A DNA stretch of 64,000 nt from Micromussa lordhowensis. Lineage: Eukaryota > Cnidaria > Anthozoa > Scleractinia > Lobophylliidae. The stretch spans positions 4,057,894 to 4,121,893 of the forward strand of contig OZ026597.1 of the NCBI GenBank assembly GCA_964020085.1. Direction: 5' to 3'. Position 1 is the stretch's first letter, and each line of letters starts with the position of its first letter. Made by a program: the position numbers and the translations under genes. Shown piece by piece: positions 35,801 to 46,473 of this stretch. Under the pieces are notes generated by a model. It searched no databases, was not told the DNA's origin, and worked only from the letters and a program-made list of their open reading frames with translations.

Positions 35801-37501
35801 TGTGGTTCCAGAAAATATCCATACCCCCACCACGGAGGGAATTGGAAATTCCGAAGGGGAGGGGGGGGGGGGGGTCAAAGACCCAGGAAATTCCAGGGGG
35901 AAGGGGGGTTGTATGATCGATTTAGTTTCCAGAGGTCTTTTGATTCAATTCGGATTTGAGTGTCGATCTACATGTAGCTGTTCAAAAATCCTCTCTTACC
36001 TACTAAGTAGAACTTTCACATGAAAAATAGTGGCTTGAATACTTGTTTTTGACTCGCATTATATTTGAAATACATTTTTCCTTCTTCGAAAAGCATTTTG
36101 GAAGCTAACAAATGCGAAGAACGTACGGTTGTGTGGACATGGCCACCATTACTTGTTACCAGTCCACATTCAGTCACCTTGTGGACCGAAAAGCACTGGA
36201 GACTAGCCTAGTTTGTTTTCGCATCGGTCTTCGAAGTGGCAGTCGATTTCTTTCATGAAAATTAGTTTCTTTATAAATGTAGAAATGATGTTACGATTTC
36301 ACACACTTGAGAATTTCGTATCCCTGTTTATCTCTGTCTATTTGTATGTAGTTTTGCTGTAAAATTGGCTTTCGTCTCGAGTCTGTTAGCGATCGTGTTC
36401 GCAATAAAAGTAGTGTCAATTTCATCCACATGCATTTTATCAGTCCTTAATGGAAATTGTACCACATTTACAAAGGGAGTTGGTCGTGTTGGAAGGTAAT
36501 TTGACAAGTTTCCATTTTATTTCTTCTTTTAAAGCATGGTTTCACTAATCTTGAATGCTTTCTTTGCGAGTATCTTCAGATATATGTTACAATCAATCAA
36601 GAATATTAAGGTAATTCCTTAGTATTGCATTGCGCATCCCTACTGCGCACGATTTTCGCGTCATCAGCGCGTGCACATGAGCGCGTGCACGTGCAAAACG
36701 TAAGAGATTTCCCTCAAAATAAGCTCAATAACGGAAAAAATTCTCCTTTTCTCTTAAACGAGCACGGTGACCCCCCATTTTTATTTCAGGTATTTGCCAA
36801 GACTAGTCTAATGAAGAACATATTTGAAGAGGGAAAAAAGTTTGATAGTAGAACATGATGTTTTTTTGGAAAACAGTTCCCAACTGGGTGCATTTTGGCC
36901 AAGGCGAGGACTTCAAGTTAACCACGGAACTGTCCGAAAAAGTGCAATATCCCCGCAACCAAGCAATCAAAAACGGCTTAAATGAAGCAATACTGCTTAT
37001 GTCAATAAATGAAGCTTTACTTTCAAGACAAAACTTTGTGCCTTTCAATTAACCAAGATTTAATTCTGTATGAAGGTGATTCGAACTTTGAACGCACAAC
37101 CGGTAAAAATACCCCATTTTAAGAGCCTCCTGACGCGTAAACAAGCACGGTGACCCCATTTTTTTATTGCATTTTTATAATGTTCATATCATGAATGTTC
37201 ATTACGCCAAGTTTCAAAAAAAGTTTGATAGTAGAACAATTTCAAGGGAATTACCTTAAGCTTAGTGGTTACGTGCAATGCAGATGGCTAAATGTTTGGA
37301 GTGTTTACTTTTACTTTAACTCACTTTCTTGCCAAAACTATTTTTTCCAGAGGGTATGGGGGGTGTACAAAATAGTAGTGGAAATTCCGGAGGGGTGGGT
37401 GGGTTATTTTACTGGCCAAAAAATGGAAATTCCGGGGAGGAGGGGGGGCTTACATGAAATTCCCTCCTTGGTGGGGGTATGGATATTTTCTGGAACTACA
37501 C
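35801..37501. mobile_element. Inverted-repeat element (1.7 kb) with nested insertion
   Basis: TGTGGTTCCAGAAAATATCC at the left is mirrored by GGATATTTTCTGGAACTACA at the right. Just inside lie ATACCCCCACCACGGAGGGAA and its mirror, and G-rich GGAAATTCCGGAGGGG-type repeats on both sides. A TTAA-flanked MITE has inserted inside it (36610-37255). Confidence 0.75.
36610..37255. mobile_element. TTAA-flanked MITE (646 bp), nested
   Basis: Ends GGTAATTCC and GGAATTACC with TTAA on both sides (36606-36609, 37256-37259). AAAAAGTTTGATAGTAGAACA occurs at 36835 and 37219 and GCACGGTGACCCC at 36764 and 37146, an internal direct duplication. Open frames have no recognisable protein. Confidence 0.75.
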
Positions 37502-38011
37502 ATTTAAATGTCTTCATAGATAATTAACCATGAAGAAAAGAAATATTCTGATTCTCAGATTCTCAAAGATACAATTATTTCTAGCAATTTCTCCTCTTTC
37601 CGCATAATGGATCTGATTTATCTTGTTTACCCAAATGACATTGTTTCTAGTTTGATGAAGGGAAAGTGGAAAAAAATGAAAACCACATCAGAAGAGTAGA
37701 GCTGAAAGTCAGTGGATTTATGAGATAAGGCGATTACGTGGCAAATAAGAAAGATCACCTGCCTGGAGAAGGTGGTGGTGGTAAAATTGCAAAATTATGG
37801 CGTTATATCCCCGCCAAAATTCGACTTTCCCTTTCGATGTTCAGTTCACATTCTATGTTTGTTGTACGCGATTTGACATTAGAGTTTTGAAATGCGACAT
37901 TGAACTTACAACATTAAATGTCCACAATGCGACATTTGAAGTTTGCCAATACGACATCGGTTTTCTATGCGACATTCCAGTGACGCATTTTCAATTTCAC
38001 ACCTACTATCC

Positions 38012-38125
38012 GACATGCTCAGATGTCATTTTATGCTAGTGTCAACATGCTCAGTTGTCATTTTATGCTCGTTTCAACATGCTTGGTTGTCATTTTACGC
38101 TTGTTTAACATTTTAACTTCCGACA
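38012..38125. repeat. Minisatellite, about 36-bp unit
   Basis: Three units of ACATGCT(C/T)(A/G)G(A/T)TGTCATTTTA(T/C)GCT(A/C/T)GT. The preceding 150 bases are rich in CGACATT, a second loose repeat. Confidence 0.8.
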
Positions 38126-38582
38126 CACGTGAATGATCAACCATTGTAACCCGTTATACTTTTGCGGGCTCAATCCATTTTGTAACCTGATTAACCTTTT
38201 GTAACTCATGTACTAAGTTGAAAAATCCGAAGTCACCTACATGTACATGTAGCTGTGCAAGAACTTTGAGAACTGCCCGATATGTTGCTCCACAGTAAGG
38301 TGACCCTGTAGTAGGACAATGAGTCACTCGTGGTCACTCAAGACCAGTGACTTGCACACTCCCTGACTCAGGAGACTCAGTTTTTAATAAACCGGGAGGC
38401 TAAATTAATGCAAGCTGATTATTGGGTGGAGTCTTGGTAGAATGGCAAATTGCGTGTTGCTCATCCTAATGCATGTAGGAAGACAGGAGATTATTTGAAG
38501 TAGCAGACTCAACAGTTACGGACAGCCTGTCACTCAAAAAATAACTAAGACCTCTTGCATACCTATCATTGGGTCCATTTAA

Positions 38583-39013
38583 AGTGCACCTAACCCCAAA
38601 ATATTTTTTTCGCTTAAAAAACTCTTTGCACCTGTTTGAAACGCATTGCACCTTTTTGCCCTTTTCTAGCCCTAATCTTGACTTTTTACAGGCGGTAAAA
38701 GTTAAGAAATCTGGCCATCGTCTGTTCCACGACCGAGCAAGTAAGGGGAATGGGTTTATTCCTGGGCTGATGTCACAAACTTCTTTGCATGCATGTTTAC
38801 AAAGGCTTAATACGATGCAAATCAGTCTGCGACTTCAACCCAGGAATAGACCCATGCCCCTTACTAGCTCGGTCGTGGAACAGATGATGGCTAGATTTCG
38901 TAACTTTTACAGCCTATAAAAAAGTAAAGATTTAGTTTCAAAAGGCGCACTGTGTTTCGAACAGGTGCAAAGATTTATTTAAGCGAAAAAGATATTTTGG
39001 GGTTAGGTGCACT
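38583..39013. mobile_element. TTAA-flanked fold-back MITE (431 bp)
   Basis: AGTGCACCTAACCCCAAAAT is mirrored by ATTTTGGGGTTAGGTGCACT, an almost perfect terminal repeat, with TTAA at 38579-38582 and 39014-39017. The arms continue inward (GTTCCACGACCGAGCAAGTAA and its mirror near 38866). The 116-codon frame 38569-38919 only reads through the palindrome. Confidence 0.85.
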
Positions 39014-39104
39014 TTAACATAATACTCATCTCTTTGGTCTCCTTCTACATGATTTAAGCAAGCTATTATTTTGTGGTTAAGGGTTTTTTTTAAACAATTC
39101 ACAG

Positions 39105-39240
39105 TAAAAATTACTGGTAAAAGTAAACGATGTTTCAACCGCTCTTCGGTCATTCTCAAGTTAAATGTAACGGGTAAAAATAGGGTGAGAATGACCAAAG
39201 AGCAGTCAAAACATCATTTACTTTTATCCATAATTTTTAC
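39105..39240. repeat. Inverted repeat
   Basis: AAAAGTAAACGATGTTTCAACCGCTCTTCGGTCATTCTCA is mirrored at 39186-39230 with a few mismatches around a 20-30 base loop. Confidence 0.7.
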
Positions 39241-40392
39241 CGTAACTTAAATTTGTTTCTAAGTTAAACTCATTATGATCGAAAAGGTTGCTTTAATGGC
39301 TACCGTTATCTGTACTTACCTACCAATCATAGTTTCCTTGTTAATATCATCATGCCCTGTCTCGAAAATGTTGACTCCTTGATCAGTTTGATTTGTTTCA
39401 TTCTGCGGAAACAGACAATGTACATGATTTGTATGAAGTGACTCTTTAAGTAACTAAATTAACATACATTCATTCTACATTTATAATTATTTAAGTCTGA
39501 GTAACTGTACAAACCTTTATGTTGTACTCTACAACTAGTCAGTTTTGTCCTCTGTACCCTAAACATGTGCGAGTCAATGACCAATCCAGAAAAATGCTGA
39601 AATTAGTACATTAATTTTTACAGCAATGGGTCTTATCACGGTTTTCGACGCCATCTTGATGGCTGGTCAAAGAGGTCAGAAATTACAGTGTTTGTATGGG
39701 AATCCGACAGGCAAATAACTTTTTCAAAAATTGAATTTTACATGTACGTAATTTGTGACTCGCAACATTACAATAACTTTGAGGTAAAACACACAGTTTT
39801 AAGTTTGTAAAGTTTGTTTCAGATGACCAACTTCCATCTTCAGTTGCGAATACAAATGAACCACTAGTCGATGTGATATAAAAGAGAACTTTATAGAATA
39901 CACTGTATATGAACACTAAATAACAACATGAATATGAGGCACTAGAAAATACAGTGATAGAAAACAATGTGTATTGTAACACAGAACATTAAAATGAAAG
40001 TGTTAGATTAACATGCTTGTCTAATGAGGGGTTTTCCCACCTGAAGTTAAAAGGACATGGAGGCAGTGTCAAGGATTGAGAAGCAATTTTCTGAGCACAA
40101 AGCTATGTTTCTGACTCATTGACATGCTAAAAGATGTGCAAGTTTCTATCAGATGTTAAATGTTTATGAATACATGTAGCAAGATGTTGGTTTGTCTTGC
40201 TGACATGAAATAAAATCAAGGAGGCCTTATTTCTTGTTTGCTACTAATTCGCAAATTTGAAATAGTAGGTGGAAGATTGCATTCACCAAGTTTGAAGAAT
40301 GTAGCTTGACGCTCAGTTCATTTTTCCAATTCTCTATAAATTTACATGATATTAACTGTAAGGAGAATTGTAACCTCGGAAAAAAAAATAAA

Positions 40393-40510
40393 TTGAGTCC
40401 CAGTCTATGTTTCTACTTACATTTAATATTATGTTGTTGTTGTTTTGTCTTGAATATACTCACTTTGGAGGTTGGTTGGCTGCATTTTGATATACGTTAA
40501 TGTGACAGCG
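40393..40510 (+). mobile_element. SINE tail fragment
   Basis: The stretch GAGTCCCAGTCTATGTTTCTACTTAC...TTTTGTCTTGAATATACTCAC matches the tail after the SINE head at 40608. Confidence 0.5.
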
Positions 40511-40607
40511 TAATGCTGTTAGTGAGTTTCACATGTGCCAGCCATTACTTGGCTGTGTAGACACATGAGGTGGTTCTAGTCGAGACCCAAAAATTGACCC
40601 TCGCTCA

Positions 40608-40850
40608 GTAGTCTCCAATAGCTCAGTGGTTAGAGCATCCGAATAGATCACAGAGGGTCATGGGTTCTTATCCCATCTGGGACTTGGATTGTTTTCCGAG
40701 TTTATGTTTATCCTTACGTTTAATAATGCTGTCGTTTCGTCTTTAATATACTCTCGCTGGGGTAGCTAATCACAGTGCAGGATTTGGTTAACCTTGCCTG
40801 CTCAGAGAGCTAGCCAATGACATTTAATACTATCAATAAATTGTATCATT
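40608..40850 (+). mobile_element. tRNA-derived SINE
   Basis: GTCTCCAATAGCTCAGTGGTTAGAGC is a clear A box with a perfect D-stem (GCTC/GAGC), and GGTCATGGGTTCTTATCCCATCTGGGAC gives the B box and acceptor strand. The anticodon arm does not pair. A body follows with TTCCGAGTTTATGTTTATCC. B-box CGAAT has changed to CTTAT. Confidence 0.75.
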
Positions 40851-41838
40851 AAGGCTACATGTAAAACTGGACCTGAATTCTAGGGATTTGTAATAATTTG
40901 ATTAGAAGGATAGCATCAACAATTCACAGAGAGTTTCATTATGGGCCAGGCACCGGGCAAATTGGCCGGCTGTGAGGATGATATTTCCTGCCAGGTTTGA
41001 CCATCCAGAGGAAAGTTTTTCTTGTAAAGAAGTTCAAATCAAAAAGTTTTGCCCACCCGTCAAATAGAACCAGTTGCCCTAGGGCAACTCAGGAGGCCTC
41101 CTGCAAAAGTCGTTAATGAAAGCCCTACAATTTAGCTTCCAATTGAGTTAAAAAATATGCTCAGCTATTTTGCTCCAAGACACTATTTGTCCATGAAGAC
41201 CAACCTAGTGGTATAGTAGCTTAGACTATATTGAAACTGAAGTCCTAATGAAGTGTCATGTTATGTTATTGCCATGTGCTCAAAACGCTTCCTTCCACTT
41301 GCATTAACAAGTTTCAGAAAGTTACTTTTCGATTTAAAGCAATAACTCTTACTTATGATAATATAGGAACAACCATAGAAGAGCAAATAGAAACAGAATT
41401 CGAAAAACGCCAAACGTCTTACCTTGATAAAAACACCCGCCATATTGCTACGGGACACGTGATCTTTGATACTCAACCGGATGTGACATAACGTTACCCG
41501 GAAAGCCGTAGCAATCGTAGCAAAACATTACCATGGATTATTAAGTAATCCATGATATTACAGAGCTGTTTTATTCACTTATTCTTAATATGAAAAGAGT
41601 TTCTCTTCATACAAGAAGTGTCAGGCGTATACACCTCTCTGTTTTAAAAAACAGGTCAATTAAAAAATGACTTTGCGGGCCCGAAAAGTTTCCGGGGCTT
41701 TCGAGAAACGGGACCATGACCCGTCATAAAATCAAAGCTGGCTGAATGTGATCGTTTGAAATGGATAAGCTCAAAGACAAGAAGACCCAAGAAATAGTTT
41801 TATTAATACATGGACCAATTCAATGTTACCTGAAAACT

Positions 41839-42176
41839 AGACTGTTCACAGCTTTCTACTTCTCGTATTTATATTCGATCGATCGTTGAACGCGCGAACA
41901 ATTTACCACTCAAATTTTATCGGTCCAATTTAAGACCATTTAATTAATTGGTCAAGAGGCGGAGCTGTTAGTACCAAGGGAATAACAGGGGAAGGAGCCT
42001 AATAAGTTCCTATTTTAGCATAATTGGTTGCTATCTGTAATTCGAAGTCAAATAAAGGTTCTTACTTTTTTACTTACTTTAATACTTACAGCTTTGCTCG
42101 CAAACCCCACGTGCTTCGCACTCTCTTCGCTCGCATTTACGTTCACGTGCGTAAATAGAGAGACTGTGAACAGTCT
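41839..42176. mobile_element. MITE with 11-bp target duplication (338 bp)
   Basis: AGACTGTTCACAG is mirrored by CTGTGAACAGTCT. The flanks ACCTGAAAACT at 41828-41838 and 42177-42187 are identical, a probable target-site duplication. Its length suits Mutator-like transposons, but no transposase is present. It ends about 180 bases before the promoter of the gene at 42.6 kb. Confidence 0.8.
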
Positions 42177-42354
42177 ACCTGAAAACTAGCCTGCTCGTTA
42201 CGCAATCGTATAGGTATAAAAGACTATGACTGTTTAGCGACAGGAATCGGGACATCGTCCCCGCGTCTCTGAACTGTCACGCAATTTTAAGATGACGTAT
42301 GACGCATTTCCAGCGCCAACTCGAGGCTAAGGTCCTAAAAACAAAGGGGACTTT

Positions 42355-42419
42355 TGTCTGATTGGTTGATTTTTTACCCTGGTCCCCAGACTTTTATTGC
42401 GCGCGGCTGAACTTATAAA
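42355..42419 (+). promoter_or_regulatory. Candidate core promoter (CCAAT and TATA)
   Basis: GTCTGATTGGTTG at 42356-42368 holds an inverted CCAAT box and TATAAA lies at 42414-42419. A start site about 30 bases downstream would give a 5' UTR of roughly 200 bases before the ATG at 42642. The well-placed ATG at 42425 would then lie upstream of the transcript start. Confidence 0.45.
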
Positions 42420-42641
42420 CAAAGATGGCGTCCGAAGGAGCGATTTCTAGTTGTCTTTGCTTGATCACTTGTTCTAGAGTTTTAGGTGAATGTAGCAATT
42501 TCTGGCTTCGTCCTCCGTTTCGGAATGGCGGGAACATTTTTGGCAAAGGGTGTTTGAGGGCGGGAAAGCTCAAATTTTTTCACAGATTTTCGCTTTTGCC
42601 GGCGAGCGAATTTTTCCCTCGCGGTTTGGTATAGGGCCAAA

Positions 42642-42810
42642 ATGTTCCGTAATAAGTGCGAGCATTGCGGAAGAACGCGTTCAAAAAGTTCCTATGTGAA
42701 ATTAGGGGAAAAAGTGGTCTGCAGAAAATGTTACTGCAATTTAAGAAGAGTAAACGAAAAATGTAATGGACCCGGCGAAAGTGCAGCTGCGTCCGTGGCG
42801 TCGACGTTAG
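42642..42810 (+). CDS. Exon 1: zinc ribbon
   Basis: ATG in the context CAAAATGT, 56 codons plus one base. It reads C-E-H-C-G-R at residues 6-11 and V-C-R-K-C-Y-C at about 26-32, a two-knuckle zinc ribbon, followed by an Ala/Ser-rich linker. Donor GTGAGG at 42811. The upstream frame 42425-42634 (69 codons) ends 7 bases before this ATG and could be an upstream ORF if transcription starts earlier. Confidence 0.6.
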
Positions 42811-44210
42811 GTGAGGCAGGTATGCTGAATATTTTACTTTTTTTTCTTGCACTTTTGACGCTTAATTTTGTGTTAAGTGTTTTTGTTTAACCCTTAGCGT
42901 TTTTTATAATTCTCCTTAAATATAGAAACGCTGTTAGAAGTCGTCTCTCCGGCGCTGCCTTCAACAAGTGATAACCAGTTTCTTAAAGTTACTGGTAGGT
43001 ATTCGCTCAAGCTACAAGTTTTACTTTATAAGCTTCAACTTTTGAAATATTTCTGGCACACGCTTCTTAGAGAATTTAATTTTGTTTGTATTGTACGCTC
43101 TCTTAATTGTGACAATATTTCTGTTTATGCTGTCGCCAACTGGAAATTCATACAACCTTACAACCTTACATCCTTACAACCCGACAGCCTTACATTCCTA
43201 CAGCCATACAGCCTTACAACCTTACAGCCTTGCAACCCTATCCAGATAATGGCTCTTTCTGTCAGACCACCACCAGTTCAGCCAGTAAATGTATCTCCAA
43301 CAGTGAGCAGCACATCATCATCACAATCACTAGCATGTCAGTCTTCTTCCAGCGGAGGCCTCCCCACTGTAGCACCTGTGGCCATCTCCAGCAAGGTCAT
43401 CGAAGGCTTCTGTCAAATGGGACATCCAGTAGGTCTTGTCCAGTATGCCCCTCCAATTTATGTGCAAGAGAGGGGCAATCCACGTCTTGTGCTTGTTAGT
43501 GGTGTTGTAGACAACTACAAACAAACTCTAATCCATCTTTCCCTTCTCTTTCACAGGGCCCATCTGTTGTACGGGAAACACACATCAGTCCAGATGTAAC
43601 TGAATGGCTTATTTCTGTTTCTCAATCAACAGTTACACCTGGTCAGATGGGCAGTAATGCCTGTACAATTATTGCAGTTTATGGTGCTGTTAATTTTCTT
43701 TTACCATCTACTAACTGGATTTTGCCATCACCTCACAGCTTGCCACTGGAGTTTATTTCTGTTTTTAAACAACTAATGATTTATGGAAACCAGAGCTACA
43801 ACTGGCTTGGTAATCAGCAGCCGACTTACAGTGCCCCAGAAATAATTAATCATCCACAGCTGGGTTTTTCAGGGGTTGTAAAGTGTGGCGATGAGTATCA
43901 ATTTAACAGTTTTTCTCTTTTTGCAGATAAACTTGAGCACCTGGTGGCAAGACCAAATCATACCAAGCTTGCTGCAGTGTTAATCTTGCCACTAGACAAA
44001 TCTATGCTTTTACTCATAGCTGCGGCTTGTGAGTCGATGCTTTTGGAAAGCCACACCCACTTTGGTACTGGTGCAGTTGTAACTGCTTGTGGGCCAGGAA
44101 AGTTGAGAGAGATGGCTCTCTATATTGAATTTATGGCCAGGAGGGATTGGACATCTAACCCCACCCCTTTTGATGTCACTTTTGTTTCTTTCAAGCATCC
44201 CTATGATTAA
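42642..44210 (+). CDS. Multi-exon gene: zinc-ribbon protein with putative papain-like cysteine peptidase domain
   Basis: Four coding exons are visible: 42642-42810, 42926-42994, 43246 to about 43480, and 43557-44210. Exons 1-3 join in phase 1 with good splice sites (TTAG|GTGAGG, ATATAG|, ACTG|GTAGGT, ATCCAG|). The N-terminus is a C-x2-C...C-x2-C zinc ribbon, the middle is Ser/Thr-rich with a second cysteine cluster, and the last exon has G-S-N-A-C-T-I-I-A and, about 130 residues later, E-S-H-T-H-F-G, spaced like the Cys and His of papain-fold peptidases or deubiquitinases. I infer a ubiquitin-system or protein-cleaving role only from this spacing. The exon 3 to exon 4 junction is unsolved; each side is open but no canonical donor keeps the frame. 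The family is unknown to me. Confidence 0.6.
42926..42994 (+). CDS. Exon 2: short linker exon
   Basis: 69 bases, phase 1 to phase 1, acceptor CTTAAATATAG, donor GTAGGT. It encodes E-T-L-L-E-V-V-S-P-A-L-P-S-T-S, a probable flexible linker. Confidence 0.5.
43140..43240 (+). repeat. Intronic CCTTACAA minisatellite next to the exon 3 acceptor
   Basis: About ten imperfect units of 8-11 bases, (C/A)CCTTACA(A/G), run up to the acceptor of exon 3. Pyrimidine- and A-rich, so length changes could influence splicing. Confidence 0.75.
43246..43480 (+). CDS. Exon 3: cysteine-rich region
   Basis: In the frame set by exons 1-2 it reads Ser/Thr-rich sequence, then P-P-H-C-S-T-C-G-H-L-Q-Q-G-H-R and S-C-P-V-C-P-S-N-L-C, a probable zinc-binding module; C-A-C and a TAG follow at 43497-43499. 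The end is approximate: GC|AAGA at 43467 (after N-L-C) would keep the frame with exon 4 as a rare GC-AG intron. CCA|GTATGC is the only canonical in-frame GT site close by, and it would cut the module. Confidence 0.4.
43557..44210 (+). CDS. Exon 4: putative cysteine peptidase domain
   Basis: Acceptor CCCTTCTCTTTCACAG, phase 0, 217 codons then TAA. Key positions within the exon: V-S-Q-S-T-V at about 21-26, G-S-N-A-C-T-I-I-A with candidate nucleophile Cys36, F-K-Q-L-M-I-Y-G-N-Q around 70, Y-S-A-P-E at about 91, and E-S-H-T-H-F-G at 164-170 with candidate His166. The Asn/Cys helix start and His strand order fit a papain-like fold; a Gln that would complete the oxyanion hole is not obvious. No signal peptide, so probably intracellular. 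It is the longest uninterrupted protein-like frame in the window. Confidence 0.6.
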   Translation, partial: GPSVVRETHISPDVTEWLISVSQSTVTPGQMGSNACTIIAVYGAVNFLLPSTNWILPSPHSLPLEFISVFKQLMIYGNQSYNWLGNQQPTYSAPEIINHPQLGFSGVVKCGDEYQFNSFSLFADKLEHLVARPNHTKLAAVLILPLDKSMLLLIAAACESMLLESHTHFGTGAVVTACGPGKLREMALYIEFMARRDWTSNPTPFDVTFVSFKHPYD

Positions 44211-44249
44211 ATAATTGCCATTATTTGATTATACAATACAAAAATTATT

Positions 44250-44426
44250 CAGGGTTGTCAGTAGGTTTTTTGAGTAGCAGGTTTCATCCAAAAAGTAGGT
44301 GGCTATTTCCATTTTATTTCTCCAATATCCCACTCAGAACTGACCTACTAACATTTGGAGTAGCTGGTGCAGAATTCGGAATAGCCGGTGAAATGTGCCA
44401 GTTGCCAGCTTATTTTGACAACCCTG
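44250..44426. mobile_element. Short element with CAGGGTTGTCA ends
   Basis: CAGGGTTGTCA is mirrored by TGACAACCCTG, flanked by ATTATT at 44244-44249 and 44427-44432. CAGGG ends occur in hAT elements, but those normally duplicate 8 bases. Confidence 0.65.
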
Positions 44427-44432
44427 ATTATT

Positions 44433-45138
44433 AATATTCGGTTTGAAAACAGAGAAACCCTTTTATGGATAGCATGTTATCTGGAAAGGATTGTTTAATC
44501 TTCCTCAAAAAACACTGATCACAAAAATATTGCTTGCAGGTATTGTTGTTGCTTTCAAGTTTTTCTCTTGTCGTGCTGTTTTATATCAATAATGGGTAGG
44601 ATGTAGCACAATAATGTACAAGTGCAGGTATATACATGAAGATTTATAAGACAGTCGTTGTGTGAACACAGTATGGCACATTAAATTGTCATAATATTAT
44701 GAATCAAACAGTTGCTGCCTCTCATGAGGTGTGTCTTTCCAATGAATTAACAACAAAAATTGCAATGCACAAGTAAAATGTAGTGCACTGTAGTGATATA
44801 ATATTATGTTTATGTCATTTGTGTCACTTGGTTTGAGAAAAGTAGAAATTAGACTTGCCATCTGTTTGAGCTGTTAACCAAACATTCTTCTGTGTTTACA
44901 GTGATAATTAGTAAGCTATTTATATTACTGATGAAAAATAGAAGTGACAAAAAAGCAAACAAATTATAGTCACTGCTTTAATTCTGAAATGAAAGTGAGA
45001 ATGATTTTCATGCATGGCATAGATCCATATGCAGATGTTAATCAGACTAAAATGGTTCTTTTCTGAACCACTCAAATGGCTCTTTTCAGGGCCACAAAAG
45101 TTCTTTTGGGAACAAACAGTTATCAATAACTTGTCATA
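44433..45138. other. Intergenic, downstream of the 42.6-44.2 kb gene
   Basis: Likely contains its 3' UTR, but I see no canonical AATAAA close to the stop codon; AATACA at about 44235 lies before the MITE. Otherwise AT-rich and featureless. Confidence 0.4.
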
Positions 45139-45280
45139 GTGTGGTTTTCAATTGAGTGTCAAAAGTAATCTGGGAATTACTGTGGTATTGGTTTTACCAC
45201 AGTTTGAAATTGGCCTGGTAGTCTAATTGGTAGGTAATTGGTTTGGTTTTGGTTTTATGACACTCAGTTGAAAACTGCTC
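45139..45280. mobile_element. MITE, GTTTTCAATTGAGTGTC family, copy 1
   Basis: GTGTGGTTTTCAATTGAGTG is mirrored by CACTCAGTTGAAAACTGCTC. TA precedes the left end. Interior GTAATTGGTTTGGTTTTGGTTTTA matches copy 2 at 49245-49392. Confidence 0.75.
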
Positions 45281-46324
45281 CAATGGGGTAATTTCCAAGA
45301 ATAAATTGCAATCTGTGCAATTTGTAAGACAAAACTATTTATCGATGAATTGCTCCCCAATTTTAGAATGGACCCTCCATTGAAAAACAGATTTTGTACA
45401 AAAAGTTATGTCTGAGAAAAAAAAGGGTAGCTGGAGCAAGGAATTTTAAAAATGTAATATTACATTCCAAAATTACGGTTCCTTGAATGTATAGATTACT
45501 TTGTAAAGATAGCTTATGCTGCTTATGATACAGATAAAATATAAGAATTTTGAATCTCCGTACATTGCATTTGAAACATGAGTATATACCATGTATTAGA
45601 TGTAGCATAGTGTTGTAATATTATTTACAGTTACTTAAAAATGTACCATTTTACTACTGTAATAGGTATTGTTGTAGGCATGTAAATAGTAGTTCGATTT
45701 AGGTAACAAAATATTGTATACAGAAAACGTATTTGTATGTTGTAAATAATTAAATGGACGAATAGTTTATGACAAGTTCACGACGAATATTTTTTTTGGA
45801 TTTCTTCCTTGGTGTCTAATGGAAATCAAATCACTCTAAGCACAGATATCGCTTGATAGCGTTGTTATTAAAGCGTTGTTATTAAAGGCCTCCATATATA
45901 CATTACACAAAGAATAATGGTTCTTCGAATAGTGTACTTGAAATAGGGTACTTGAGTATTTTAGCCAATGATGAATTTTTTAATATTGAATAATAATTGA
46001 TGTTGTGAAATTGTTTAATTTAATTATTTATTAATTTATTTACTTATATCTATAATTTTCTTTTTTAACGTCATTACTCTTAATCATTTCATTTATTTAG
46101 GCGTCTTGCGTGATGGTAACCCCGTTGCAGGACTAAATTTAAAAAAAAAAAAAAAAAAATAGGTCACTTTCTCTTGTCGTTTTCGCACGCCTTGCCACTT
46201 TTTAAGTTTACACTGTCGAAGCCATTTAATTCTTCTCTCATTACTGTATTGTGTGTTAAAAGCGATCGCTGTATCAAGAATTAATTACTGCTATTAGGTC
46301 AAGATGAAGCCTGAGGTTGCGACT
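45281..46324. other. Intergenic, no gene seen
   Basis: AT-rich, with a run of about 20 A at 46140-46159. The minus-strand frame 45363-45608 has no motif. Confidence 0.5.
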
Positions 46325-46437
46325 TAGCCTGCGTAATTAAGCAATACGAGCGGGCTAAAACGAGTGGCGAAGCCGCGAGGAGCCTGGGGGAGAGCCCGCT
46401 CGTTTTCGCGGCTTCGCTCGCCAAGCTACGCAGGCTA
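46325..46437. mobile_element. TAGCCTG MITE family, copy 1
   Basis: Ends TAGCCTGCGTA and TACGCAGGCTA, flanked by an exact 9-bp duplication GTTGCGACT (46316-46324 and 46438-46446). 113 bases, strongly palindromic (AGCGGGCT...AGCCCGCT). Same ends as 53898-54009 and 56850-56953. Confidence 0.9.
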
Positions 46438-46473
46438 GTTGCGACTTGGGTTTCATTTACTGAGTGATACATA

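Noticed and set aside
38569..38919. 116-codon frame
   Set aside because: Entirely inside the TTAA-flanked palindromic MITE.
42425..42634. 69-codon frame with a strong ATG context
   Set aside because: TATAAA lies 6 bases before it, so it probably precedes the transcript start; kept only as a possible upstream ORF.
43042..43599. 185-codon frame overlapping exon 3
   Set aside because: It reads the intronic minisatellite and exon 3 in another frame. The alternative frame joins exons 1-2 in phase and gives a cysteine pattern.
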